The notes: a model not told the origin generated them from the sequence alone. Shown: positions 19,285 through 28,015, numbered from the stretch's first letter. The stretch: DNA of 64,000 nucleotides from Streptococcus cristatus AS 1.3089 (GCF_000385925.1 NC_021175.1:2024213-2088212), one strand, 5' to 3'. Made by a program: numbers and translations.

Positions 19285-19798
19285 ACTCCTTTATAATATC
19301 AAGCAGACTACTTCTCCATGAATATTCTTCCGCATAGTCTAGACACGATTTCCCAGATTTATTTTTTAACTTATAATCCGAACCGGCCTCCAGTAAAAGC
19401 TTATATAGAGGTTCTAACTCATCCGTTGCTAATTTTAATAACGTTACTGAGTAAGTCATCGGAATAGAACCAAATTTGTCAACTGCATTTACATCTATTC
19501 CTGCCTCAACGAGTAATTTCACCACCTCGTATGCATATGCTATCTTAGGCCGCCAATTGGCTTGGAAGAAATAATGAAGAGCATTTCTGTTTTCTTTTTT
19601 TGACAAAAAATTTACCTCTACTTTCTCAGAAAGCAGATATTTAATAATTTTCAATTTCTCTTCTGGTAAATCATCATTAAGCATGGATATACATAGCAAA
19701 TTCAGTTTTGTATATTTATCAATTTGTGTTATGTCACCATCGTAACTTTTTATAAACTCATTATATGTCCCATTTTGAACAATATCGAAAATATCCAT
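19265..19798 (-). CDS. Ankyrin-repeat protein, likely immunity
   Basis: 177 residues with two or three ankyrin-like repeats: RNALHYFFQAN...VVKLLVEAGIDVNAVDKFG (about 85-120) and LYKLLLEAGSDYKLKNKSGKSCLDYA (about 140-165). No export signal. It starts eight bases after the toxin tail at 19807-19950 and overlaps the Imm33-like gene downstream, which fits a toxin-immunity-immunity order. An end-fragment of a second copy is at 33238-33435. Confidence 0.75.
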   Translation of the reverse strand: MDIFDIVQNGTYNEFIKSYDGDITQIDKYTKLNLLCISMLNDDLPEEKLKIIKYLLSEKVEVNFLSKKENRNALHYFFQANWRPKIAYAYEVVKLLVEAGIDVNAVDKFGSIPMTYSVTLLKLATDELEPLYKLLLEAGSDYKLKNKSGKSCLDYAEEYSWRSSLLDIIKEYEDGRN

Positions 19799-19806
19799 CT
19801 TGTCTC

Positions 19807-19950
19807 CTATTCAAACTTATGACTTCTATTGGCAGAAGGTTTTTCAATTCTAAAATTATCTGGATTAAATTGGAAGTCCTTTAATTCTTACAAAGTAATT
19901 TCACGATTTTTGAACTTTTTGAAATGAGTCCGTAAAAATACACTACCTTC
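19807..19950 (-). pseudogene. Toxin 3' tail cut off by the IS3 element
   Basis: A 48-codon frame ending in KPSANRSHKFE, 8 bp before the ankyrin start. It contains one in-frame TAA (after FKNREITL) and its upstream end meets the IS3 end at 19966. The segments FLRTHFKKFKNREITL and ELKDFQFNPDNFRIEKPS look like the end of a nuclease-type toxin. Inferred remnant of the toxin whose immunity gene is the ankyrin protein. Confidence 0.5.
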
Positions 19951-19965
19951 AATTCGTTATCTGTA

Positions 19966-21405
19966 CTGACCCCAAAAAGTTAGACAATTAATTTATCCAA
20001 AAGGATTTTAGTTCTGTATTGCACAGGGCTAAGTCCTTTTAGTTTTACCTTTAATCCGTTTGTTGTTGTAGTAATCAATATAGTCTACAATAGCTTGTTC
20101 CAATTGCTCAAGTGATTTAAACGAACTTCTCATAACCATAAAACATCTCAGACTTAAGAATACCAAAGAAGGACTCCATCATACCGTTATCTGGACTGTT
20201 TCCTTTACGTGACATGGACGGTTGGATTCCTTTATCCTCTAAAAAACGATGATAATACTGATGTTGATACTGCCATCCTTGATCACTATGGAGGATGGTA
20301 TTTGTGTAATGTTCCTCTGTAAATGCCTGCTCCAGCATATCTTTCACTTGTATCAAATTCGGTGACGTAGAAAGATTATAGGCGATTAATTTCGCTAATT
20401 AAAGCCATCTAAAACTGGTGATAAATAGAGCTTTTGACTGCTTATCGGAATGGCAAACTCTGTCACATCTGTATAGCACTTTTCCATTGGTTTGGATGCT
20501 TCAAATTAGGCGTTGAATAAGGTTATCTGCTTTCTTGCCAACTTCTCCTTGGTATGAAGAATACTTGCGTTTACGACGAATCCGAGCTGTTAGACCAAGG
20601 ACCTTCATTAGACGTTGGACCTTTTTATGGTTCACTACAAAACCACGATTCCTTAATTCGAGTGTTATTCGGCGATAACCATAATTTCCTTTATGCTCAG
20701 TTAAAAATAGCTTGAATTTCAGCCTTAATATCATTGATTTTTATCGCTTTTATCTAATTGCTTTAGCTGGTAATAATAGGTTGAACGAGCTAGCTTAATA
20801 ATCTTTAGAAGAATCTCTAAGGCAAACTCTGTTACTAATCCTTGAACAATTTCTGCTTTTCTTCTTGATCCTTTTCGTCCCTCAATCGGAGTTCTCTCAA
20901 CTTTTTTAGAATGGCATTCTCCGCTCTCAAATATTCTAATTCTTCCTGAAGTCGCTCTAGCTCTGTCATCTCTTCGGGCTTCTTTTTTGGTTTTACGTCC
21001 CATTTTAGGCGGTCTCCCTCTTGTTTTCTCAACAATAGTATACCCGTTTTTCTTATATTGTGCTATCCAATTAGGCAACATTCCAACACTTGGAAGAGCA
21101 TAATCTAGAGACACCCTTATTTGTGAACGACCTTCAAGTAGAACTTTATCAATGATCTCTTGTTTTAGTTCAGGTGAATAGTAGCAATTCTTTCCTTTTT
21201 TGACGATTTCTATTCCATAACGATCAATCAATTTAATCATGTACTGAAGATTGGGAATTTTTATCCCAAATATATTTGAGAGCTCTTTGAAGCTTCGCCC
21301 TTGTTTTCTAAGTTCATAGATCTGAACTTTATCTTTATAAGTTAATTTCATAATAAAAACACCCCAAAAGTTAGATTTTTTTTCTGTCTAACTTTTGGGG
21401 TGCAG
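19966..21405 (-). mobile_element. IS3-family insertion sequence, degenerate
   Basis: Terminal inverted repeats are CTGACCCCAAAAAGTTAGAC (from 19966) and the complement of TGTCTAACTTTTGGGGTGCAG (21385-21405). The 1440-bp length and the two-frame transposase fit IS3. The right end also contains an inner palindrome: CACCCCAAAAGTTAGA (21360-21375) pairs perfectly with TCTAACTTTTGGGGTG (21387-21402), between the IS end and the transposase start, where it would block read-in. No clear target duplication was seen. A relic of a related element lies at 48826-48995. Confidence 0.85.
20008..21351 (-). pseudogene. IS3-family transposase, broken by frameshifts and stops
   Basis: The N-terminal part begins [20 protein letters not shown] with a helix-turn-helix region and continues in a second frame as [20 protein letters not shown], a leucine-zipper typical of orfA. 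Later fragments carry FKLFLTEHKGNYGYRRI and NTILHSDQGWQYQHQYYH of the DDE domain, and YIDYYNNKRIKGK near the end. The pieces lie in different frames with gaps (20357-20500), so the gene cannot make active transposase. Confidence 0.8.
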
Positions 21406-21807
21406 TTCAATCTTGACCTGACCCTTTTCATATCCTGAATACCAACTACTTTCAGGACTGACATATTCGGGCAATTCCTTTTGTGGCTGTTCTCCTAAAA
21501 GAGTCAAGGTCCCATCATGTATTAAACAAGAATAATGAACCGAATCTCTAGTAAATTCTTCATTCTCAGTATCAAATGAGTAAGTATATTCTTTACCGCC
21601 TTCCTTTATAGTGATCTGCTCACCTTCTATTTTTATCCATGATGTTTTATCTAATGAAGCCGTTTTAGTAGATTCATTTTTGACTATCAGATAGTAAATT
21701 CCATCATCTGATTTCATATCATCAAGAATAGTGGTAATAATCCCTAAAATCATTAATGCGGGAATAATCAAAAGAAACCATTTCCATTTTTTTGATTTAT
21801 TTTTCAT
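21388..21807 (-). CDS. Membrane-anchored protein whose 3' end is replaced by IS sequence
   Basis: About 139 residues: a lysine-rich start (MKNKSKKWKW), one membrane segment (about residues 8-28), then a soluble domain with beta-strand pattern (YYLIVKNESTKTASLD...). The last residues LHPKS are encoded by the inverted repeat of the IS3 element, so the insertion removed the natural end. The ATG at 21805-21807 has GGAGG 12 bases upstream; a TTG three codons earlier is an alternative start. It overlaps the small broken gene upstream by a few bases. Confidence 0.6.
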   Translation of the reverse strand: MKNKSKKWKWFLLIIPALMILGIITTILDDMKSDDGIYYLIVKNESTKTASLDKTSWIKIEGEQITIKEGGKEYTYSFDTENEEFTRDSVHYSCLIHDGTLTLLGEQPQKELPEYVSPESSWYSGYEKGQVKIELHPKS

Positions 21808-22028
21808 CAGTATCAATTACCTCCATTATCGATAATTTTTTTAATTCAGTACTTTTTTCAAACTTGTCAGATTTATTAAGAAAATTTTGAAAATCAACAT
21901 CGACATATCCAAGGAAAATCACTCTTTCTAGCTCCTGTAACGGCCGTTAGCAAGAATATAATGCGGCTATAAATCGCTTCTTTTTTTACTCTAAGATATT
22001 CTTTGATAAGTAAGTCTTTTTCTTTCAT
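21797..22028 (-). pseudogene. Small soluble protein gene with a frameshift
   Basis: From the ATG at 22026-22028 the frame reads MKEKDLLIKEYLRVKKEAIY, then runs to a stop. The continuation is one frame over: LQELERVIFLGYVDVDFQNF ... MEVIDTDEK, ending just inside the next gene. The total of 232 bp is not a multiple of three, which agrees with a single indel near 21940. The joined product would be ~77 residues. Function unknown. Confidence 0.5.
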
Positions 22029-22039
22029 GATAATCCTTT

Positions 22040-22180
22040 CGTTTACCGTGTAATTTTAAGCTGTATCTGGGAACCTTGATATTGCAGATAGACTTGGTCA
22101 ACTGGTAGATTTCCTTCTCTCCTATTTCCAAAAACAACTCCATCTCTTCCACCATCTTAGAAATCAGTTCATCCTAATTT
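22040..22180 (-). pseudogene. Short coding remnant
   Basis: A stretch open on the minus strand reads DELISKMVEEMELFLEIGEK and EIYQLTKSICNIKVPRYSLK with stop codons right before it and no start. Amino-acid usage looks protein-like. The rest of 22029-22215 shows nothing else I can support. Confidence 0.3.
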
Positions 22181-22215
22181 CAAGGATTGCTCAGATATGC
22201 AACAACTACAGAAAA

Positions 22216-23208
22216 TCAACGTTCTAGCCATTCTAGCATTTGTCGACATTTTTCGTCAATCAATTCTCTATTAGCCAGCTGTTGAATCCATTTTTCTGGG
22301 ATGCCTTCCAGTTGATAGTAGGCACCAGCCAAGGTACCTGTAATGGCACCGATGGTATCGGTATCCCCTCCAAGATTAACGGCTTTTAGAACAGCTTCTT
22401 CAAAACTCTTTGTTGTACCCAAACACCAGAGACAAGCCTTCAAGGTATCAACAACATAGCCTGTAGAAGCAATATCTTCCCTAGCTTTTTGATAAAATTC
22501 TTTGTCAAATATTTCTCTAAAATGTTCTTGATACTCTTCCCAGTATTCTGGGCTTTTCTTGAAGTAATCTTCAAGATAAGGTTTTGATTGACAAAGTAAT
22601 TTTTCTAAACGAATGTTAAGAAGAAAACCAATTAAAAGCTGGACATACAGAATAGATGCCACAATAGACCTTGGATGAGCATGGGTCAGTTTAGTATATT
22701 GCTCAATTATTTTTGATCTATAACTGAAACCAACATTTTCATATAAGAGCAAAGCTAAGGGAGATATCCTCATCAGAGCTCCATTGCCATTATCTCTCTC
22801 ACTAGTCCCTCCACATTTCTCTGGAGAGACTCCTGCCAGATACCGTTCAATCGCCTGATTAGTCGCAACACCAATATCAAAACAATATCCAAAAGGGGTG
22901 AGGTAGCCCTGACGATAAGCTACAAATTTATCCATCAACCCATTCAAATCAGAATCCTCACAGAGGTGTTCAATAAGTGCTAAGGATAAAGATGTATCGT
23001 CTGACCAGGTTCCAGCTGGTTGATTATAGGTTCCATAACCCACCATATCTGAAATATGATAGGTATCTCTAGCCCTGAACTCCACAGGAACTCCCAGTGC
23101 ATCACCTATAGCTAGACCAAAGATAACCGAATTTATCTTTTGGTTAAGATTATATCTTCTATACTGATTTGAATCATCTTTCCATTTATCTCTTAATCTC
23201 ACAAGCAT
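22216..23208 (-). CDS. ADP-ribosylglycohydrolase family protein
   Basis: 330 residues with the DraG/ARH metal-site motifs: GDALGVPVEF near residue 35, GTWSDDTS near 68, DNGNGALMR near 140, HAHP near 175 and GGDTDTIGA near 280. The family removes ADP-ribose from proteins or DNA/RNA. Within an immunity island the likely job is to reverse modification by an ADP-ribosylating toxin, as the ARH-type immunity proteins (Tri1) do; this is inference. The ATG at 23208 lies 4 bp after the stop of a broken upstream frame and has a weak binding site, so translation may be coupled. Confidence 0.85.
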   Translation of the reverse strand: MLVRLRDKWKDDSNQYRRYNLNQKINSVIFGLAIGDALGVPVEFRARDTYHISDMVGYGTYNQPAGTWSDDTSLSLALIEHLCEDSDLNGLMDKFVAYRQGYLTPFGYCFDIGVATNQAIERYLAGVSPEKCGGTSERDNGNGALMRISPLALLLYENVGFSYRSKIIEQYTKLTHAHPRSIVASILYVQLLIGFLLNIRLEKLLCQSKPYLEDYFKKSPEYWEEYQEHFREIFDKEFYQKAREDIASTGYVVDTLKACLWCLGTTKSFEEAVLKAVNLGGDTDTIGAITGTLAGAYYQLEGIPEKWIQQLANRELIDEKCRQMLEWLER

Positions 23209-23211
23209 TTC

Positions 23212-23390
23212 CTATTCTATTAAATCCATTTTTAGAATAATATTATCAGCAACCTCTTCCACACCCTTTATCAGGAATGTTGAATCCCTTGTCAACCAAC
23301 ATACTAAAAGAATTGACCCTGACAGCTTCAGAAGCACTGATTTTCCAAGTTATAAATTCGTTAAAATATAGAAATTTAGCAATCAATCCT
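23212..23390 (-). pseudogene. 3' remnant directly upstream of the ADP-ribosylglycohydrolase
   Basis: One frame reads NEFITWKISASEAVRVNSFS...KGFNIPDKG and the next frame VEEVADNIILKMDLIE. They join if one G is removed from AAAGGGTGTG near 23255, so this is a one-base insertion in a G-run. No start codon is left. Probably the end of another island protein; its family is not recognised. Confidence 0.4.
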
Positions 23391-23709
23391 CTTCATCAAA
23401 CATAAGGGTATCTAGCTCTTCTATATCAGCCATAATCCCTTCATAACTAGAGATAATATTATGCAATACTCCCAAGGTGATGATGCCTGTTGAGTCCTTT
23501 ATCGTAACCTCAGTGCCTATGCCGCTTAACTCATAAATTAACTCTCTAACCCTTCGAAGCTCGTCCAGCTTTAAGTCATCTACTACCATCACTGGATCAT
23601 GATTTTCTATTCTTAGCTTTAGTTGTGAAAAAGGTAAAGCAGAATATTTTCTTAATATCTTGTATGTCATAGACTTAGTATCAATGGTCTCAATACGAAT
23701 ATCTAACAC
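23383..23709 (-). CDS. Small acidic soluble protein, putative immunity
   Basis: About 108 residues beginning (M)LDIRIETIDTKSMTYKILRK and ending LDTLMFDEED. I choose the GTG at 23707-23709 because AAAGGGG lies eight bases before it and a TGGTATAAT promoter is 50 bp upstream; a longer TTG-start reading would place the start at the promoter itself. The helix DELRRVRELIYELSGIG is the only notable feature. Family not recognised. Confidence 0.5.
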   Translation of the reverse strand: MLDIRIETIDTKSMTYKILRKYSALPFSQLKLRIENHDPVMVVDDLKLDELRRVRELIYELSGIGTEVTIKDSTGIITLGVLHNIISSYEGIMADIEELDTLMFDEED

Positions 23710-23759
23710 AAGCTCTACCCCTTTCTTTGATAATAACAGTCCAAGTGTTGTCCAATTCA

Positions 23760-23768
23760 ATTATACCA
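23760..23768 (-). promoter_or_regulatory. Leftward extended -10 promoter (TGGTATAAT)
   Basis: 46 bp beyond the end of DUF6572-like copy 3; places transcription start about 45 bp before the GTG of the 23383-23709 gene. A partly decayed hairpin (AAAGAGAGCGG...) lies between. Confidence 0.5.
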
Positions 23769-23813
23769 TACTGTAAGAGACAAAAAAGAGAGCGGAAATT
23801 CGCCCCCTTCATA

Positions 23814-24458
23814 TCACTCCGGCAATTCTATCTTCAAACTCATATCTGTAGGTTGTAACACCTTCTGAACCGCTGCGAGAAAGGCTAGACCGTTGTCAGA
23901 TGGGGAATACTGGAATGTGATATGAATGACTTTTTTGTCAAACTTATCACCGTATCGTTCCACATATTGCTTGCTTTCGAGGAAGTAGATGTAGTTGTTG
24001 AGTTTTTCTTGAAGAATTTCAAGATGGACTGCTTCTATCTCTTCCTGCCAGCCGACTGAATCCACCAGAAGTAGCTCTAAATGATTATCAACTATACCAA
24101 TTTCATCAAGTTCAGTTGGATTTAGTTTTGAAGATATGGATTTATATAACAATTCTTCAAATTCTTGATCAGAGAATAGCTCTTTAATAGCTGAAGGATT
24201 TACTAAAATCCGAACAGGTGATGACCTAAAATAATTTTGTCTAGCTACTTCCTTACTTTTCTTTGTTACCCATTCTCCAGTCTCTAAGAATAGTTCTACC
24301 TCATAAGCATCCTGTTCTGACCTTAAAGCCTTGTCCACTAATTCTTTACTAACTGGATAAGTAACTTCTCTATCTTGAAAACCTCCTGTCATCCAGGACA
24401 TTGTATAATTGCCATTTTCTTCAGTTATAATGAACCCATTTCCTTTTATTTGATTCAT
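23814..24458 (-). CDS. Immunity protein with DUF6572-like C-terminal module (copy 3)
   Basis: 214 residues. The N-terminal ~75 residues (GFIITEENGNYTMSWMTGG, then TYPVSKELVDKALRSEQDAY) form a small domain also found twice in tandem in the protein at 31049-31477. A linker follows, then the shared module from DEIGIVDNHLELLLVD to MSLKIELPE. The start is the ATG at 24456-24458 with AAAGGTG upstream; a longer reading has no ribosome binding site. It follows the Imm59-like gene by 60 bp. Soluble; inferred toxin neutraliser. Confidence 0.72.
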   Translation of the reverse strand: MNQIKGNGFIITEENGNYTMSWMTGGFQDREVTYPVSKELVDKALRSEQDAYEVELFLETGEWVTKKSKEVARQNYFRSSPVRILVNPSAIKELFSDQEFEELLYKSISSKLNPTELDEIGIVDNHLELLLVDSVGWQEEIEAVHLEILQEKLNNYIYFLESKQYVERYGDKFDKKVIHITFQYSPSDNGLAFLAAVQKVLQPTDMSLKIELPE

Positions 24459-24517
24459 TTTGTAACACACCTTTCCCCTTCGTATAAGTATGCTCAGTGA
24501 AAAATATATCACTGTTT

Positions 24518-24805
24518 CTAATCAATTTCTGAAACATCTAACTGAATAAGAGGTTCTTTTATCCAAAATGTTGTTTTTATCAAACGATAAAGTCGATTTA
24601 TTGCATCACTTTCATTTTTAAATTCGTCTCTTATCCAGATATTTTGTCGCTCATTAACCTCATATACTTTATATTGACTAGATTTCTCATCGTAATAGTA
24701 TCCTAAGGTAAATGGACCTTCAGATCGTTCATCAAGTACAATATAAAATGTCCCTATTTTATCTCTATATTTATTAATGAAATTTGCTAGTTCTTGTTTC
24801 GTCAT
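24518..24805 (-). CDS. Imm59-like immunity protein (stand-alone copy B)
   Basis: 95 residues, closely similar to the protein at 17742-18029 and to the first half of 18336-18911. It ends VSEID followed at once by TAG. In the fusion gene the same five residues lead into the DUF6572-like module, so the stop marks a domain joint. Its start overlaps the stop of the upstream gene by four bases (translational coupling). Confidence 0.7.
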   Translation of the reverse strand: MTKQELANFINKYRDKIGTFYIVLDERSEGPFTLGYYYDEKSSQYKVYEVNERQNIWIRDEFKNESDAINRLYRLIKTTFWIKEPLIQLDVSEID

Positions 24806-25320
24806 TTAAATTCCTCCAGAATCTTCTCTACCTTTTCTTTATCACACTGCCTGTATTCTGGGTTACGATCTAATACATTACACAACCCTTCATAGGTATA
24901 CGTTCGTTTTTGATCATCTGATAGGTGGGAAGTGCTTTCTATAATATTTCTTACCAATTCATCTGTTTCAATAACAAAGGGAATATCATAATAATTCGTT
25001 ACAAACCACTTTTGATTAGAAATATATTGAGTGACCTTCTTTAATTTCATTAGATCAGTAGATAAGCTAAAATATTTCAAGATTTCAAAAGTTCTTTTTG
25101 CTATATCCTCATCACCTTCCACATACAAAGGATATAAGCAATATTCCATTAATACTCCAATATCTGTACTATCCACTTCGTAAGAATCTCGTTGTCGAAA
25201 ACAATACTTAGTTTCCGTCCCTAGAAAAACTTCAGCTTCTTTCCCCTCCTTCATTATTTCACGATAGTCTTTTACAAAATTTTGATAGTTTTCTTTATTT
25301 TTCAGTTTATATATCTGCAT
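24802..25320 (-). CDS. Putative immunity protein, paralogue of the 27-kb N-terminal domain
   Basis: 172 residues. The segments FLGTETKYCFRQRDSYEVDS and MEYCLYPLYVEGDEDI match FLGIDPEYRIGHRDSYYQDI and IEYCLYPIYVGGDFDI in the protein at 27137-28015, so both share this domain of about 170 residues; here it stands alone without the DUF6572-like module. It begins right after the toxin tail at 25321, which ends RINQWSK. That tail sequence also precedes the 27-kb paralogue, strengthening a toxin-immunity pairing. Confidence 0.65.
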   Translation of the reverse strand: MQIYKLKNKENYQNFVKDYREIMKEGKEAEVFLGTETKYCFRQRDSYEVDSTDIGVLMEYCLYPLYVEGDEDIAKRTFEILKYFSLSTDLMKLKKVTQYISNQKWFVTNYYDIPFVIETDELVRNIIESTSHLSDDQKRTYTYEGLCNVLDRNPEYRQCDKEKVEKILEEFK

Positions 25321-25515
25321 TTATTTACTCCATTGGTTAATTCTAAAAATTCCTTCAACTTGCTCAATTTCATTAGTACCAGGCTTATAGACACGTGGAT
25401 TTTTGATTTCATAATAGCCTGGACGTTCAATCGCAGATAGAAAATCATCGTAGGAATGCCCCCTTGTGCCAATCATTGGCAAAAGTAGTTCGCTATTTTT
25501 ACCTGTTGAATGAGA
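25321..25515 (-). pseudogene. Polymorphic-toxin 3' tail (SYDDFLSAIER type B)
   Basis: 64 open codons with no proper start, preceded by a stop. It reads NSELLLPMIGTRGHSYDDFL, then the conserved IERPGYYEIKNPRVYKPGTN, and ends EGIFRINQWSK. The stem matches the relic at 18052-18246. The stop abuts the ATG of its presumed immunity gene. Confidence 0.6.
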
Positions 25516-25532
25516 GTCTTAATTCTAGTCTC

Positions 25533-25541
25533 ATTATAGCA
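25533..25541 (-). promoter_or_regulatory. Leftward extended -10 promoter (TGCTATAAT)
   Basis: One-base variant of the island's recurring promoter. It lies upstream of the toxin tail at 25321-25515 and just past the terminator of the DUF4299 gene. Confidence 0.4.
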
Positions 25542-25577
25542 TAAAAAATATAAGTAGAATAAACATGAGAAAAATTT

Positions 25578-25609
25578 AAAACCATCTGGAAAACGTTTCA
25601 GATGGTTTT
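25578..25609 (-). terminator. Terminator of the DUF4299 gene
   Basis: AAACCATCTG (25579-25588) pairs with CAGATGGTTT (25599-25608). Leftward it is followed by TTTAAATTTTT. It lies 75 bp past the stop of the 25684-26568 gene. Confidence 0.7.
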
Positions 25610-25683
25610 CTTCACACTATCTACTTCATTCTTTTCTAATCACATTCTAACATCTGAAAAAGCTAACTGAACAAGTATTTTTC

Positions 25684-26568
25684 TTAAAATCCTCCCTTTT
25701 TCAAGACAGCGTGCAGAGTTTCAGGAGAAATTGGGTCCACAAGAACATACTTGGCATCTAGCATATAGATGCCCTCAGTTAGCGATTCCAAGTACTGACG
25801 ATAAGGAACTTCGGCTAGTTTTTCCCCATCGGCTGTCATGATAAATAGTCGTGCAACTGCAACCTTACTTCCTCTATACTGTTGCAAATATTGAGGTTCT
25901 AACTCTGGTTGAGATGGTAAGATTGTTCGTCCTTCACTATTTAGATAGTTGACAGGGATGATGATATCTTCACCATCCTGCTCTACTTTAAAAACTTGCT
26001 GCTCAGAGTAATAAGCATTCAGCTGTTGGGTAAAGCGCAAACGCTGGTCATAGCTATTCAAAAGTTGCTCGTCCGGAACATGGATAATCTGCCCTAGGTA
26101 GAGTTCATTGATGTAAATGGGACGTTTCACTCCCATAATTTCCACGATGGGATGAACTTTTACTTCCTTAGTCAATTCTGAAAGAGCTGATAAGAAAATA
26201 TCTGTGAAATGAAATTCTAGAATAGAATCTTTATCATACGCCACACCATCATGTTCACATACAGTTACGTCTAAGAGAATGAGCAAGGTTTTCAAGAACA
26301 TCAAGGCCCCAGTCCAGTCAGAAGCTGTCGCCAAATCTGGAACAGATACCTGATAAGCTTGACCATCAAAAGATAGACGGAACCCTAAACTAGACTTCTC
26401 TTTGACCCCAAACTGAACAGAATGGAAATCCGAAATAAGAGAGTCCGCAGATGGCTTTAATCCTGCATCCTTAGCGGAAACGCTGTAACATTCAAAGAGT
26501 TCTGCTTGAAGCACCTCACCAATTCTTAGTGATTGGTTGCTTTTTATTGTAAAAATAACTGATTTCAT
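25684..26568 (-). CDS. DUF4299-like protein
   Basis: 294 soluble residues, starting MKSVIFTIKSNQSLRIGEVL and ending ETLHAVLKKGGF. Length and opening fit the streptococcal DUF4299 family, which has no known function; the assignment is from memory. The start overlaps the upstream gene by four bases. A fragment of a second copy, covering the last 40 residues, is at 28144-28266. Its repeated presence in immunity loci suggests an accessory or immunity role. Confidence 0.65.
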   Translation of the reverse strand: MKSVIFTIKSNQSLRIGEVLQAELFECYSVSAKDAGLKPSADSLISDFHSVQFGVKEKSSLGFRLSFDGQAYQVSVPDLATASDWTGALMFLKTLLILLDVTVCEHDGVAYDKDSILEFHFTDIFLSALSELTKEVKVHPIVEIMGVKRPIYINELYLGQIIHVPDEQLLNSYDQRLRFTQQLNAYYSEQQVFKVEQDGEDIIIPVNYLNSEGRTILPSQPELEPQYLQQYRGSKVAVARLFIMTADGEKLAEVPYRQYLESLTEGIYMLDAKYVLVDPISPETLHAVLKKGGF

Positions 26569-27032
26569 ATTTTTCTCCTTCGGTCTACTGGCAAATCCTT
26601 TCTACGACGTAGAATCGTTACTTCGCTGACAGGGATTTTCCCTGATGCATACATGGTCTGGCCATATTTCTCATCCAATAATTCCGCATCATCAGCTAAA
26701 TTGTTTTCAATTAGAAATTCTTTATCAAAAACCAGGAGTCGCACATAAGAATCGGGTGCTGTAAAATCATCATCCCCATGCTTGTGACCAGCAATTGTAA
26801 ATTCATGTTCTTTATACAAAACACGATCATAAACCGAATACCTCTGACTAACCTCACTATAAGGCACAAGCTTCCCGTATAGACCTTCTTCTTCACCATC
26901 TACATAGGAACTATAGGGGAAATAGCCTTCTTTCAACATTGCCGGATCTTCTGAAAGAAGGATATAGTCATTTATATAATTCACAAAATTAGAGTATACT
27001 TTATTTTGGTAAACTAGAAATTCTTTATCCAT
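26565..27032 (-). CDS. Putative immunity protein paired with the DUF4299 gene
   Basis: 155 soluble residues beginning MDKEFLVYQNKVYSNFVNYI; beta-rich with a basic C-terminus (LRRRKDLPVDRRRKI). GGAGGG precedes the ATG and TGGTATAAT lies 20 bp further upstream, so it is the first gene of a two-gene unit with the DUF4299 gene (four-base overlap). Family not recognised. Confidence 0.6.
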   Translation of the reverse strand: MDKEFLVYQNKVYSNFVNYINDYILLSEDPAMLKEGYFPYSSYVDGEEEGLYGKLVPYSEVSQRYSVYDRVLYKEHEFTIAGHKHGDDDFTAPDSYVRLLVFDKEFLIENNLADDAELLDEKYGQTMYASGKIPVSEVTILRRRKDLPVDRRRKI

Positions 27033-27052
27033 TTTATCCCTCCACGTATTCC

Positions 27053-27061
27053 ATTATACCA
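27053..27061 (-). promoter_or_regulatory. Leftward extended -10 promoter (TGGTATAAT)
   Basis: 76 bp beyond the stop of DUF6572-like copy 4, 21 bp before the ATG at 27032. Starts the two-gene unit 26565-27032 / 25684-26568. Confidence 0.55.
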
Positions 27062-27136
27062 CACAAGAAATTATAGGCGGAATGAAGTATACAATAAACT
27101 AAAAAAGAAGACAAATGTCTCCTCTGTGCATTGATC

Positions 27137-28015
27137 TCACTCCGGCAATTCTATCTTCAAATTCATATCCGTATCCTGTAATGTCTTCTGAGCAGCTGCT
27201 AGAAAAGCTAATCCATTGTCAGATGGGGAATACTGGAATGTGATATGGATGACTTTTTTATCAAAGTTATCACCGTATCGTGCCACATACTGTTTGCTTT
27301 CGAGGAAGTAGATATAGTTATTGAGTTTTTCTTGAAGTTTCAACAAATGTTCCTCCTCCAAAGCTTCTATCCATTTGTTTTCATCAATCAATAACAAATC
27401 AAGATGGTCATCTGAAACTCCCATCGCATCTATACTTGTAACATCTAGTACAATTGACCATACTTCTGTAACTGATTTAATTTTTCTTCTATTCTTATTT
27501 TCCTCTTTCTTTTGCTCTTTAACAATATATTCTACTTTCTCTTTATCACAGTTTTTGAAAAGCGCCATAGAATCAATTAAATTACAAATATTACGGTAAT
27601 AATTCACCTTTTTCTCATTAGGAAGATTATAAATACTGTCAAGAACTATAGGTACTATGTTCTCCACATCAACGATAAAAGGTAAAGTATCATATTTTTC
27701 CAGTAAATCTTCTTGTTTTTTGATAAATGATACAACTTGATACAAATGTATAGTATCCTGACTAGAAGCCAACTCCTTTAAAATATCTAAAACTCGATCT
27801 GGAATATCAAAATCTCCGCCTACATAAATTGGATAAAGGCAATATTCTATCAAAATATGGGTATCCGTAATATCTTGATAATATGAATCTCGATGACCTA
27901 TTCTATACTCGGGATCAATACCTAAGAAAGCTTCTATTTCTCTGTGATTTTCAATTGCTTTTTTATACCTCATAATATCCCACTCGGTATCTGTTTTTAG
28001 TCTATATGTCTTCAT
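27137..28015 (-). CDS. Immunity protein with DUF6572-like C-terminal module (copy 4)
   Basis: 292 residues. Residues 1-175 are a domain shared with the protein at 24802-25320 (HRDSYYQDI, EYCLYPIYV). A charged linker (KKEENKNRRK) leads to a joint VTSIDAMGVSDDHLDLLLID and the common module ending MNLKIELPE. Start is ATG, directly after a remnant of the RINQWSK toxin end. Soluble. This is the clearest example that one N-terminal domain exists both with and without the module. Confidence 0.72.
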   Translation of the reverse strand: MKTYRLKTDTEWDIMRYKKAIENHREIEAFLGIDPEYRIGHRDSYYQDITDTHILIEYCLYPIYVGGDFDIPDRVLDILKELASSQDTIHLYQVVSFIKKQEDLLEKYDTLPFIVDVENIVPIVLDSIYNLPNEKKVNYYRNICNLIDSMALFKNCDKEKVEYIVKEQKKEENKNRRKIKSVTEVWSIVLDVTSIDAMGVSDDHLDLLLIDENKWIEALEEEHLLKLQEKLNNYIYFLESKQYVARYGDNFDKKVIHITFQYSPSDNGLAFLAAAQKTLQDTDMNLKIELPE

